Shown piece after piece: positions 25,243 to 36,492 of a stretch of DNA of 64,000 nt. A program made the translations under genes and the position numbers. The notes under the pieces are model-generated. The model ran no database searches. It was not told where the DNA came from and saw nothing but the letters and a program-made list of their open reading frames with translations. Positions within the stretch are counted from its first letter, which is position 1. The number at the start of each line of letters is the position of its first letter. The stretch comes from Lactifluus volemus (taxonomy: Eukaryota; Basidiomycota; Agaricomycetes; Russulales; Russulaceae): NCBI GenBank assembly GCA_022376515.1, contig WTXI01000016.1:310001-374000 (forward strand). The letters run 5' to 3'.

Positions 25243-27377
25243 GCTATCTTTCCTTTTGCTATCCTCGCTCTAATAATGCATGTTTGTACTCCGCTCTTCA
25301 CGCCTTCACGTTCACGTACTGGCTCATATAAGAAACCATACTACTAATATCGTTCCCCGCTTACACGCCGCGTCTAGAGTTGGGAACGTCAATACCCTTT
25401 CTAAAATCTATTTATTGCTTCTCCCTCTTTGCGCTATGTTCACTCTCAATGTTGTGTTAACCATGTATTTGCAAGTTAGATGTAGTAGAAAATGTACCTT
25501 GTTATCGTAATTGACGGATCGATTAACTCAAACCTAGCCGACTTTCGGCGAACTCACTACTGAACCTTTTTCCGGCTTTTTTCCGACCAGTTTTGCGCCC
25601 TCATGAAAAAGCACAAAAAAGACTCGGAAGATGAATGAAGCCGACGCGATTTTTCCCGAACTGAATGGGGAATGTCAAGGAGTCAAAGAGGATTGCACGC
25701 GTGCGTGGATCAAGTTGCGACAGGATGCATGCATGCATGCATGCGCGCGTGCATATACGTATGTTGCCGGCGGCTTGTTTCGTATATTTGCCGCGTTTGC
25801 CAGCGAGCCGACCAGGATCACCGAAGGCTCCGACCAGTGCTGATGGGTGATGGTGATGATGGATGGGGCGCTGTGTACTATAGGTGTCAATCAAATCCTT
25901 TCAAACATGGCAGAGGCTGGTCATATGGTCATGCCAGTTGGTTGGCATATGATTATTACCAGAAACCACCTTTTACCGGCTCCAGCCGGAAAGAAAAGAA
26001 ACATGAGTAAGCCAACTTACTCATCAGTTTCATCTCTTTTCCTCTCCGGCAACTAATATCAAAATCAACCCCCCGGGTCGAAATGATCAATAGTCGACTA
26101 AACGCTCGTTCGAGTCATGCAAACAATTTGTGGTATTATGATCCGGGTTTATACCCATAATTAAACCGATTTTAACTCATCGACTTTTGGGCTACCTCTC
26201 GAGGCCCTCTTCTCCACGTCCATCCACCTCGCGTTCGCCGGACGGATCTCTACTAGCCCTGTTCCTCTCGCGTGGAAAAGCTCATCGTTACTCGTTTCAA
26301 CGTTGTCGCCTGTCAAAAGAAGTGAGAGGGGGGGAAGCAGCAGTGACGACTAGGCGCTGTTGATACGGCATCAGATGTGACGGATCTACGGTAATCACTG
26401 ATGGCTTAACAAGGAGGACCCCGCTAGCGCCAGTAGACTCGCGATTGAAGACAGAACCGAGTTAATAAAAAGCTGGAACGTATCATACGCCTTTGTTGTC
26501 AATGATGGTTGGTAGTACCACTCAATGCCCCCCGTCACTACCGCGTTCACTCTCCAACCGGTGTGGTTTTATCCGGGATCCCCTTCCCCCCTCCCCCTTC
26601 TCACCCGTGACTGAACCCCCCCTTGCGACGCAGCGAATTTTAAACATATTCGGATTTATTAACTAACTGCATTTATTAATACTGTGTACTGGTGTGTTCA
26701 TCGTCGTGTTGCCATGGATATATCCTCATGCTCACACGAAAAGCCAGGAAGTTAGTAGAGGGAACGCTGATCATCCCCCACACGACCAAAAAAAAACCAG
26801 TCGCCGCCTGTCAAAGGAATGAAACACTCACCGACGGACGTCTACGTTTTGGGGGTTTTTTTTTACATTGTCTCAATGAGACAGATTGTCTGTCAATGCT
26901 CAGCGCTGTTTGCTGTTCGCCTCCTCTCCCCCCTGGCAGCCTGGCAGTAAGGGACGACGTCAGTGGGGGATAACGTAATTCAGAGTAAATCGGGTTTACA
27001 AAACGGGACATCAAGCCACGGGCCACAGAAAAAGCAGAAACGAAACAAGTCAATAGTAAGACATTATCTTTCAATCGAATCAAGCTCGTTTTCGAATGTG
27101 AGTTACATTACAATCGATCAATAATCAGTATTTAAAATCAGCGGCGGTCTTGATATGAAAGTCGCCGAAATAACGTAGATGTATTGTAGACATGTAACTA
27201 ACAGTACTTGTATTGCCGATGTACGTACGTTATCGATGAGGAGATCGTACAATCTAAATTACTTAAATATATCACTGACAAAGAGAGAAAAGAACTGGCC
27301 CATGAGTTATGCGGGACCTATTGGACAGAACTACAAATTTCGGCACGATGGCAAGTGACCTCAGTCTTCGGGCCCGA
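25243..27377. other. Intergenic stretch with unusual simple sequence
   Basis: Two kilobases without a supported gene between two convergent genes. It contains the alternating purine-pyrimidine tract at 25725-25764, C-rich tracts (26560-26610) and A-runs. Short frames at 25600-26000 all run through the repeat and are not credible. Confidence 0.5.
25725..25764. repeat. 40 bp alternating purine-pyrimidine tract with (GCAT)n
   Basis: Every base from 25725 to 25764 alternates purine and pyrimidine: five ATGC units, then GCGCGTGC, then ATATACGTATGT. Such tracts can adopt Z-DNA or cruciform structures. Confidence 0.85.
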
Positions 27378-28835
27378 TCAAGGCGGCGACTGAGGTCGCG
27401 ATTGCTCCTCGTCTAGAACGAGCTCAATCGCGACGCACCACAGAACACGACCCCACGGGGTGTCCGAACCCTCGGCACCGTTATCTCCTTCACGCTTGCG
27501 TTCACAGCACATGAAGCGGACCGGCTGGCCATCCCAGTAATGCATCAGGTCGAAAGAGATGCCGCCGGGCAATTGCAACGACAGCGTCGGCGTGAATTGG
27601 ATAAAGCCGTAGCAAAAGTCGGTCGTGAACACGTCCTATATATATATATATTACATCAACAAAAAAACAGGTTTTACCAGGCCAGCAGCGCGTGTCGCAC
27701 CTCGGGTCCAAATATGAGTTCGCGACGATGGGACGCATCACGAAAGTAGGCGCGTCGACGGTCCGCAGTACGCAAGTCTTGCAATGCCTGCTCATGTTTG
27801 GCGACCTTTTCGACGCGCTTGCGTTCCTTGCGGTCCCGCTTGTCCTCGTGATTATTGTTGTTCGCCGACAACAGCGACGCGAGCGCACCAGCGGACAGGT
27901 GGGTGTTCTTTTTTGAGTTTTTGTTGTTGCCCTGCTCGGGCTCGGTCGACCCTCCTACCGCCGTGCCCGAGGCCAGTGGGGGTGGTGGCACCAAGCTGTC
28001 AGGGTCAGGGGAAGCAACTCCCGAGGAGGAGGCATTGCGAGAGTGGAAGAGCAGGGACGGTGTAGGCGAGGGCGAGGGCGAATGTGAATGTGAATGCGAG
28101 TGGGGTGGTGAGCTTCTCAGAGTTTGATGCAACTGCTTCGTGTCATCGGAGAGCGACTGAGGAGATGAAAAGGGCGGCCAGCCTTCGCGGTCGATAACAT
28201 GCTGCGATGACGACTGTGGTCCGGTGGCGGGCTGGTCTTCCCAGTGACCGTTTTCGGAGGACAAGGAGAAGGAGGTTCGAGACAAGGCAGGGAGGCGCGT
28301 GTGCACAAAATGCGGCATCGTCGATACGAGTGGGGAAAGGGCCCATGGCTTTGTGCTCGACGACAGGTCGTGTTCCAACGTCGGGTCCACAAAGCTTGTC
28401 AAGGGGATTAAAAAGTGGCGTCAAGGGAGTACAGTAACCCTTGTTGGCTTACTGCATGAACTTGAGCGCGGCACCGGAACCCCAGGGCAGTTTCAACGGA
28501 CGGTCAAAAGTATTACCGAAAAGCACATCGTCGGCCGATATCGGGCGGAGAAAACGGCCTGAGCATGCCACACTCACGGGTTAACGGGACCGGTTCCCGC
28601 AGTGGAGAAACGACGTACCCTGAACCTGTATACTCCAAGTGATGCCCTTTCTATCCTCGCGGCCAAAGTACTCGTTGTGCAAAGCATTGCCTTGTTCGTC
28701 TGTAAAGTCTTTGATATACGCAAGAATCTGCCCCTCAAAGGCATCCGACACAATGGTGTGTGGCACGTCAGAGTTGGTCGAGATGGGCACGAGTGCATCT
28801 AGGGATGGACCAGCTACAACACGTAGGCGTGGCAT
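27378..28835 (-). CDS. DUF1769 (UPF0590-type) protein
   Basis: Exons 28835-28619, 28558-28453, 28394-27701 and 27635-27378 give 424 residues in frame. Start chosen at MPRLRVVAGPS, where relatives begin; upstream in-frame ATG at 28898 is possible. Recognisable DUF1769 parts: TPHTI-like DVPHTIVSDAFEGQILAYI, FGREDRKGITWSIQVQG, ADDVLFGNTFDRPLKLPWGS, FVDPTLEHDL, and near the end TDFCYGFIQFTPTLSLQLPG, FDLMHYWDGQPVRF. In between is a disordered Ser/His/Pro-rich insert and a basic coiled part (KRDRKERKRVEKVAKHEQ). The family is conserved in fungi but its function is unknown; the N-terminal half resembles a C2-like lipid-binding layout. The last intron contains a (TA)n tract at about 27637-27651. Confidence 0.82.
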
Positions 28836-29086
28836 TAGGAAGGGACTATGGTGGTTATGATACAAGAGAAGGGTTGGCGGCGATGGAAACAAGCTCACTC
28901 CGGTTTGATCGCGTCAGCAAGACAAGTAAATTAAGTAAACTCCTCCATTCCGGGCCGTCCACAATAAAAGCATACGAATGGTATATATAAACGAAAATTC
29001 CTAGTGATGAGATCCTCCCCGAAATAAAGAAAAGGATAGATGTAATCCCCGCATTGATCCATGGAAAGAACATCCAAACATACAAT

Positions 29087-30527
29087 TCACAATCCTAATA
29101 AGAGAGCGCACAGCGCGACACCTAATATCCACCTAGACGATGCCGTACCCGGCGCTGCCAATGACGAAGAGGAGAAAGACTGGGCGTGGATAAAATTTGC
29201 ACCACACTTGGCAGACGTGAGATTTACGGCAGCGTTGAACGTCTGTTTCAGACCGTCAATTTTGCTTTCTTGAGCCCCGAATGAAGTCAACACGCTCTTG
29301 ACGCAGTTAGAACACGTTGGTGCGGTATTGTTGGGGAGGGGGATTCCAAATGGCAGCGAATAGATGTACAAATCCGCCGGGTTTGACTGAGCTGCAGCCT
29401 CGACGTAACAATATACAGACGTATTCTGATCCGTGAGGCAGCCCACCTGTCGCATGAACGAGTACGTTTGCAAACCTGTGAGATACAGCGGCAGCAATAA
29501 GAGGGGTCAGAATCACGCCATGAGAGAAGGAAGAGAGACATACTGGCAAGCGCTTGCGTCACCATCGAATTGCCCTCGCTCTTCTCTTCTGAACACGCGT
29601 CTTGCAAATTTGACGTGAACCATGCCATGTTGGCCGCGCACTGACCCGCATCCACGGGACTATTACAAGTACCCCAAACATCAATATTCAGCGCCGTGAG
29701 GTTGGTCTGTGCCTGGTTCGTGAAGGGGGGGGGGGGAAAGAAGATCAGAATGAAGAAGCTGATAGCCGGCGGCGATAAGCCAGAACGACTGACCATTAAG
29801 AAAGCGGTGGATGTCTGGGAAAGGAAGGAGAAGGGGCGACACTGACGAAAGGGCAGTGATTCCGTCATATTTGTGAAAGATAACTCGCATGAATTTGTCG
29901 TAAAATTGCTACTGAGGCTCGTATCAAATGGCTGAGGGAAAGGAGTAGGAAGAACGGGAGGTGATATAGGGACCGTTGGTACGGTCTGGGTGCCTGTTTG
30001 AGCGCTAGTGGGACTTGACGACGACGACGACGATGACGACGACGGGAATACGATTGATGAGGCGCCAGCAGCCTCCGAGGCTGCGCCAGAAGATGTAGGG
30101 GCAAGGATCGTTTTGATAGTCGGGATCGTTTGTCCCCGACGATGTAGTGGGTGCGTCGTATGACCGCTCCAGTTAGCCGCACTGGCCACGTGAATTTCGG
30201 GTGAAGGGCCATCTAGCCACCCCGTGAAGAGAGGAAAGGAGAAGAAACTTGGTGGGAAAGTGAGGAAGAAGAGCGCGAAGGGAACAACAATGGCGGTCAA
30301 AGTGGTGAGCCATGCAATTCGACGTTTACGATCCTGAAAGACCAACGCGCCCGTCCCTAGCCTTGATCCGTACTCGGCGCGCCCAGACTGCAGTGAAGGG
30401 AAGGCAGGGGCAAAGGTGGGGGCATAAGTTTCTGGGAAGGTGTTGACGGGGAAGGAGAAGGCATTAGTTCGGTACGATCAGAGAACTTTAATGCTGCGGG
30501 AAGTGGTGACGAGGGTGGTGTGAACAT
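29087..30527 (-). CDS. Secretory-pathway protein with C-terminal GPI-type signal (DUF7729-like)
   Basis: ATG at 30527, then a 40-50 bp intron (GTACCG..TCCCAG near 30472-30429) joins MFTPPSSPLPAALKFSD to YAPTFAPAFPSLQSG and a membrane helix (AWLTTLTAIVVPFALFFLTF). A Ser-rich region (nine serines in a row coded by GAC/GAT-complement repeats near 30010-30040) leads to a Cys-containing ectodomain: SNFTTNSCELSFTNMT, NIDVWGTCNSPVDAGQCAAN, CLTDQNTSVYCYVEAA, TCSNCVKSVL, LTSAKCGANF. The end, SSRWILGVALCALLLGL after a small-residue stretch, is typical of a GPI-attachment signal. N-glycosylation sequons are frequent. The layout resembles fungal cell-surface proteins annotated DUF7729; the function is unknown. 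Introns near 29810-29712 and 29545-29478 are well signalled. Confidence 0.7.
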
Positions 30528-30937
30528 GTCAGGGCTTTCACTGGAAACGTATCAAAGCAGAAACCAAGAAATAAAAAAAGAGCGTGAGGTTGAAAGAGTG
30601 GTATGAGATTGAAGAGGGGAGTGCCTAAGAGGACACGTCAAGGAAAAGAAAGCGGACGGGAATAAACCGTTTTTGAAGGGTGCCCGAGCGGGTGGGTCGA
30701 GAACCCTGTTTGTTCGTCCCTGACTTGACCTGACCTGACTTTGACCATGATTGAATGGGCGGAGAGAGTTTGTAATACAGTTACTTAACTTAAGTTATTT
30801 TATTATTTTTCAAGCGGAGAGTAATATTTACAACTGTTTTTGTTTTTACCGTTTTTGCGCGCTTGTCCATATCTCACTTACCCTCTCGTTCAGTTTCTAC
30901 TAGAAAAAACTATCCATCTACCGTAGATCTATCCCCA

Positions 30938-32632
30938 ATGTCCCAATCAACACGCTCATCCTCGGCTGCACCGTGAGTATCTTCTATCCTTTCTTTTCTC
31001 ATTCTCTCACGCTACTACCAAAAGTCCCTCCGATAACTGGCGTACTGGCCTCCGTCCACCTCCACGCGATGATAGACCACAAACAGAAGACGTCAAAGCT
31101 ACCAAGGTCTCGAATTTGAGGACATGTACCTCCGTAGAGAACTTCTTATGGGTATCTTCGAAGCTGGGTTCGAAAAACCTTCCCCCATCCAAGAAGAAGC
31201 CATTCCTATCGCCCTTACGAAACGAGACATCCTCGCCCGCGCAAAGAACGGCACAGGCAAGACCGCTGCCTTTGTCATTCCTGCCTTACAACAAATCGAC
31301 ATCAACAAGAACAAGGTTCAGGCCCTCTTACTTGTCCCCACCCGCGAGTTGGCTCTCCAAACCAGTCAAGTCTGCAAAACTCTCGGAAAACATATGAACT
31401 TGCAAGTCATGGTTACCACCGGCGGTACAACATTGAAAGACGACATTCTACGATTGGCCGACACGGTCCATGTTCTTGTTGGCACCCCCGGTCGCATTCT
31501 TGACCTCGCCGGTAAAAATATTGCTGATCTCTCCGAATGTCCCGTCTTCGTCATGGACGAGGCCGACAAACTCCTTTCTCCCGAATTCTCCCCAGTCATG
31601 GAACAGCTCCTCTCATACCTTCCCAAGACTCGTCAAGTCATGCTCTTCTCCGCTACTTTTCCCCTTATTGTAAAGGATTTCAAGGTGCGCCCCAGTCCAA
31701 CTTGGGCTTTCGACAACTAGCTTGATATAAAACAGGACAAACATATGAATGCTCCACATGAAATTAATCTCATGGATGAACTTACTCTCCGAGGCGTCAC
31801 TCAATATTATGCCTACGTCGAAGAGCGGCAGAAGGTTCATTGTCTCAACACCCTCTTTTCCAAGGTTCGATTCCTTCATCCCTCCTTCCTTTATCGCTTG
31901 CGCTCATTATTCCCCTTCCTTCAGCTTCAGATCAATCAGTCTATAATATTTTGTAATTCGACAAATCGCGTCGAACTCCTAGCTAAAAAAGTCACCGAGC
32001 TGGGCTATTCCTGTTTCTATTCGCATGCAAAGATGCTTCAGTCGAATCGCAACCGCGTTTTTCACGACTTCCGCAGTGGTGTCTGTCGAAACCTCGTCTG
32101 TTCAGATCTCCTTACCCGCGGTATCGATATCCAAGCCGTCAACGTCGTTATCAATTTTGATTTTCCCAAGAACTCTGAGACATACCTCCATCGAATTGGC
32201 CGATCTGGACGTTTCGGACACCTCGGCCTCGCCATCAACCTTGTAACCTACGAGGACCGTTTTAACCTGTACCGGATCGAGCAAGAGCTCGGTACCGAGA
32301 TTCAACCAATCCCTCAACAAATTGACAAAGGTCTTTACGTCGCACCTAGCACCGTGGACGAATCCGCAAACCAAAAGTCCACTCCGCAGCAGCAGCCACA
32401 ACAGCCAGAGCAGCAGCAGCAGCAACAACAACAACAACAGCAACAGCAGTCCGCTCCTCCATCGCGCAATATCCTGCCACGTCAGCCAGCTCCGCAACAA
32501 CCAGTCTATCAAACTAATGGGCAACAACCTGCTCCAAGGCAAAATGGAGGCACCGCTCCGCCATCACGGCCGTACTCTGGCTCTGCACCTACAGCGGCAC
32601 AGCGTGGGCAGGTTCCTGTCACTCAACGATGA
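30938..32632 (+). CDS. dhh1: DEAD-box RNA helicase Dhh1 (DDX6 family)
   Basis: Exons 30938-30972, 31025-31684, 31736-31864 and 31925-32632. Motifs in order: [14 protein letters not shown] (Q motif), AKNGTGKT (motif I), PTRELALQ (Ia), TPGRILDL (Ib), MDEADKL (II, DEAD), FSATFP (III), [13 protein letters not shown] (IV), [19 protein letters not shown] (V), [10 protein letters not shown] (VI). The C-terminus is a Gln/Pro-rich tail. The family promotes decapping and translational repression of mRNA in P-bodies with Pat1 and Edc3. The N-terminal exon ([18 protein letters not shown]) and the helicase core ([14 protein letters not shown]) are in frames one base apart at 31106; coding length is 1532 nt, one short of a multiple of three, and adding one G restores about 510 residues. 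I take this as a base missing from the assembly. Divergent from the GPI-type gene. Confidence 0.93.
32411..32449 (+). repeat. CAG/CAA repeat coding for polyglutamine in Dhh1
   Basis: Thirteen glutamine codons in a row inside the Dhh1 tail, mixed CAG and CAA. Mixed codons usually mean selection for the protein tract rather than recent slippage. Gln-rich tails of Dhh1 proteins are linked to condensate formation. Confidence 0.85.
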
Positions 32633-34329
32633 GTTTAGTGCCCTCTCCATGGAGGCGGTTTGTTCTCGCTGCATCATTCGTCACTTTTCCTAGTATCACA
32701 ACGCAATCGTAACATTAAGGCCTTTTTTTTCTCTGTGTACTTTTTTTCACTCTCTGGTGCGTCGTAAGGGTAGGAGGCGTGTTCATTCGTTTGTTTTTAT
32801 CTATGTTCTTCGATGTTTAACTAGCGTTTTGTCAATCCCACAGGGTTCTTGTTACCCTGACACCCGGTTTTCTCCTCTCCCCCCCTTTTTTTGCGCCTTG
32901 AATATTCATTACGATTACGAAGTTAGATACTAGTGCAGGGACTGGTGTTGTAGCTGCGGATGATTGAGTTGCGCATACATGTCGACTGATCGAGTGTTGG
33001 GGCCCTCAATACATTCTATTTGTCGACATTTGGTCTCGTCTCACATAAGGTCATTGAATGCTACAGCAATTTTTAAAAAATGCGGTACAAATTGAATGAG
33101 AGTCATCGGAGAAAGGTCGGCTGTCGTTCAGTCGGCAAACGGACAACACAACAGCCGCGCTGCTTCGTAGCCAAATCCATTCACTTTGATCCGGGGGGGA
33201 GGCAGGGAAGAGAATTGCCCATCCTACCCCACTCCGCGGACTGAACTGCTTTACCACACCGGAACACCGTTCTGTAACTCTCTCGTAAAAACAACAACAG
33301 CAACAATCTTTTTGGGCGGTCGCGCTCGCGTAGACGCTACGACGTCGGTCGAATAACGTCTCCGCTTCCCAGCCCCACCCTCTACACGCGCCACACCGGC
33401 CGCGGGTGCCAAAAAAACACGGAATTTTTTGCCCCAATTTGTTCTTTGGGCGGCATTCAAGGCACGACACCTGGCAGAATGGTCACTGGTGGCTATGCAT
33501 TCACTCAGTCTTACAGTATTGGTGGCGCGACGCGCAGTTCCTGTATCTCGTGATTTTCTCGGATCGTGTCGGGCCGGATTAGTTTTTCATGCGTGGTAAG
33601 TTACGGTGATGTGGGTGGGTTGCGCACGGTTGGCGGTGGACTGCGTGAATCTGTCGGAGGGCAGGGGAGGGGGATTGAGCTTTTGAAGGTAGAGTTATAT
33701 AGCCATCGATATATAGGCCCTGCTCACTCGATAGACCCACAATCTTTTTTTTCTAACAATCCAACCAAACAAAACGGTAGATATGAATCTGGCGATGGGG
33801 AGTGCTTTTGTCAACGCTCGCCGTACTTCTTTTTTTTTTTTGTGCCAGGCCTTTGCGACTTCGGGGCCATCATCACTTCATCAATTGCATCATCCGTTAG
33901 ATAAATTGGCATCATGCGGCAATGGCTAGCTTATAGGCCTCGCCCTGATCGCAGCAAGCAAGGTCGCCCCACATCACCCCCCTTCTTGTTTCTCCGAAGC
34001 CCAACTAGGAAGTAGCGCTGGCACAGTGGAAGCAGTGCCAGCGGGTCAACTCGAAGAAAGTGGTGGGGCGACTCTAGACCTGCAGGATCAAATCAGGGAC
34101 TTCCCAAGTCGGGATTCAGTGGTTTGGATGATGCGTTTTAGATAGGATCGGATCGAAAGTTCATTTGTATCTATCTTTACAAAAACACCGCGATGGGGTG
34201 GACTTGTGAGGTATAAATTAACAAGTTTATCTGGTCCTTTATTAAATAATAATCAATAATATATGTGCACGTGGTTTACAATTTAGCCGTGCAACCACAA
34301 CTACTTCCGGTCCTTTTCAAGCAGCAAAA
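32633..34329. other. 3' region of dhh1 and spacer
   Basis: Downstream T-rich sequence (32720-32760) fits the dhh1 3' UTR. The frames at 33051-33470 (minus) and 33566-33904 (plus) have skewed composition (Cys or Phe runs) and no splice logic, so I leave them out. Confidence 0.5.
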
Positions 34330-35243
34330 ATGTCCCAATCTCTGCGCGCGATCAAACGCTTTCGACTACGAGAGCTCACCAACCCTCGAAACCATTTGTT
34401 GACGCCTCCAACAACCGCCGCAACAAACCCAAAATTATCACCTGACCTTTCGACCAGCAGTACAAGTGGCGGCAGCGGCAGCGGCGGAGTCGCGACGCTT
34501 CTCAACCCGTTCATCCCACATAAAAATCCATCGTCGGGGAGGTGGGCTCCCCCTAGGTACTCACTGCGCCGCCAGGTCGAGCTCATCAAACATGCACGCG
34601 CGACCAACACGCTCCATCTTCTCCCTCCAAGTCCGAAAATGACCTCTCAGCTACTAGTAGCGGCGGCCGCGGCAACAACAACAACGATGAGCAACAGCAG
34701 CACCACCACCACCACCACGACAGCTACGTCGAATGCGGCGAATAGCAGTAGCAGCAGCAGCATCAATGGAAATGATGGTGGAGCGAGCGGATTGATAATG
34801 AAGAAGGAGGAGGAGGACACGAGTTTGCAGGGACGGTGCGTGGAGGAGGTGCGGCTTGGACGCAAGTGGAGGAGGAAAGAGGAGACAACAGGATCCGTGG
34901 AATGGATCGGGACCGTGCGTGAACGTCGCGTAGCGGGTGCGGACATTGGCGCTCGGCTTTACGCTGGAAAGAAGAGGATGTTCAAAGGTCACAAATGGGA
35001 GCGTGAGCGCGAACGACGTGAACTCCGTACGAAGATCTTACTCCGTGATATGGACAAGCGCGTGCAGCGCTTCAAACAGGTGCGCCTTACGCCCTTTATT
35101 ACGCGTTCTTCTTTTGTTTTTGTCTTTTTCTCAACGTTGCGTGCTTTTGTCTTTTTGGGGTTTAGTACCGCGCTAAGGGTAAACCGTTACCGCTGGCGAG
35201 GAGGTCCAGCGTGTTGAAGAAGACTCAGAAATTGCCATTCTAG
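34330..35243 (+). CDS. Mitochondrial large ribosomal subunit protein mL59 (MRPL25 type)
   Basis: Exons 34330-35079 and 35166-35243 (intron GTGCGC..TTTAG) give 275 residues. The diagnostic part is LLNPFIPHKNPSSGRWAPPR followed by YSLRRQVELIKHA, the mL59 core that contacts rRNA in fungal mitoribosomes. The C-terminal part is strongly basic (GHKWERERERRELRTKILLR, then YRAKGKPLPLARRSSVLKK). An unusual feature is an insert of about 60 residues of Ala/Thr/Ser/Asn runs coded by ACA/ACC/AGC repeats (34670-34765), absent from the compact family core. It should act in mitochondrial translation; the basic N-terminus (MSQSLRAIKRFRLRELT) fits a targeting sequence. Confidence 0.82.
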
Positions 35244-35441
35244 TTTCAATGTTGGATAGTATATTTCATTTCACCCACATGGGTAGCTCTCTTATCGAGC
35301 CAACTAGATCATGCGTGGGCGTGACACCTGATCACGCATTCTTCGAGAATATAATACTCTGCGCGAAACGACGAACTGTCTCCACGAGCAGTGGAATGAT
35401 AATCACGAAATCCGTACTACCCTGTCGCCTCCCCCCTCCAC

Positions 35442-35459
35442 GCTAGCGCTAGCGCTAGC
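35442..35459. repeat. Three tandem GCTAGC palindromes
   Basis: GCTAGC repeated three times without spacing, 200 bp after the stop of the mL59 gene. Fully self-complementary, so it can form a hairpin in RNA; it might mark the 3' end of one of the convergent genes. Confidence 0.7.
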
Positions 35460-35542
35460 CTGCAGCAGTTACCGCCAGGATTAGAAGGTCCCTAGGCTTC
35501 GAATCTATTGATGAGCGCTCGTCATTTCAATGTATATGAACA

Positions 35543-36492
35543 TTATCCTCGCTTACAGATGGGCTGGACTGTTGGCTGTCCTGCTGCTGGAATAGGAGCG
35601 TTGCCATGCACCTCACTTGCATCAATATTGTCGTTGCGCCCGCCACCTACACCTGTCCGATCGTGCCCCGTGGGTTGCGTCGTGGGGTTTTCGAACTGCG
35701 GACTACGGCTATGGTCTTGGGAAGCAGAATTGCCCATCGGGGCGCTGGGGTGTTGGCCGGCGCCGCGGTTATAACCCGCCGGTCTGTCAACGGGCGATCC
35801 AGGTGTCGTACCATTCTGGACTGGCCCTAGACCCGCCGCTTCCGAGGCGTGGCTCATGACGGTTTCAGAAGACGCGAGCTGATCATTATCGGTTTTGATG
35901 GGGGGTACTACGTGAGCACGTCCTTGTGAAAAGTAGTCATTTGCGCCAGTCAAGTGGGAATGGGGTGGTGAAGTGTGAGGTGAATGGTGCCGGGCGAATG
36001 TGTGGTATCGGCCGTGGACGCGGTGAACTCCACCTTGATATGCCGTTGATGTGAATGAGGTGATTGGGCCAGAGAGTGAGAAGGAACCTCCAGGGGAGGG
36101 GATGCGCCGCCAATATATGGGATGAGGGGGCTGGAGACGATTTCCACACACGTCAGCAAAAGCAGATCTAGGGTATGATTGGAAAGATGGAGTGGAACTG
36201 AGTGCTCACCGCATTAGACTTACTACTAACATCTGCACAAATGTACACCCATAAGCATAACGATTGGGACTGGAGGCCAAAGAAAAAACTCACGGGTCAT
36301 GATACAACCAAATACTTCGAAATTATTTCCAACCCTAGCGCCAGCATGCGAGCCTTGATGAAATAAGATTCCCGTATCCCAAAACAAGGTGGTGAGCTGC
36401 AGGCCTCCAGGGCTGAGCGTCGATTCTGGAAAAACTTCCTTGGGTGGTGGACGGATTTGGTAGCTTGATCGTCGTGCCATCATGAATAGCAC
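35543..36492 (-). CDS. Unknown fungal protein, frame needs one extra base
   Basis: Exon 1 from an ATG at 36492 (alternatives 36483, 36480) reads QIRPPPKEVFPEST, LSPGGLQLTTLFWDTGILFH and ARVGNNFEVFGCIMT, ending at a GTGAGT donor. A tiny exon follows after GTGCAG, then GTAAGT..CCCTAG, then TCVEIVSSPLIPYIGGASPP and HIKVEFTASTADTTHSPGTI in one frame, meeting TGA at about 35950. The protein-like continuation TGANDYFSQGRAHVVPPIKT, with a Gly/Asn/Pro-rich tail to the stop at 35543, is one base out of frame; an extra base in the GGG at 35956-35958 (CCC on the coding strand) would join them. No family is recognised. Splice choices around the tiny exon are tentative. Confidence 0.45.

Noticed and set aside
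25600..26010. Several frames through the GCAT repeat, rich in His/Ala/Met/Cys
   Set aside because: Repeat-driven frames in all six phases; no splice or family support.
33051..33470. 139-codon minus-strand frame with a run of cysteines
   Set aside because: The cysteine run comes from a CAA/CAG-type repeat read on the other strand; no domain and no expression signals.
34647..34992. Minus-strand frames with Val/Leu runs opposite the mL59 gene
   Set aside because: They are mirror translations of the Thr/Ser repeat codons of the real gene.
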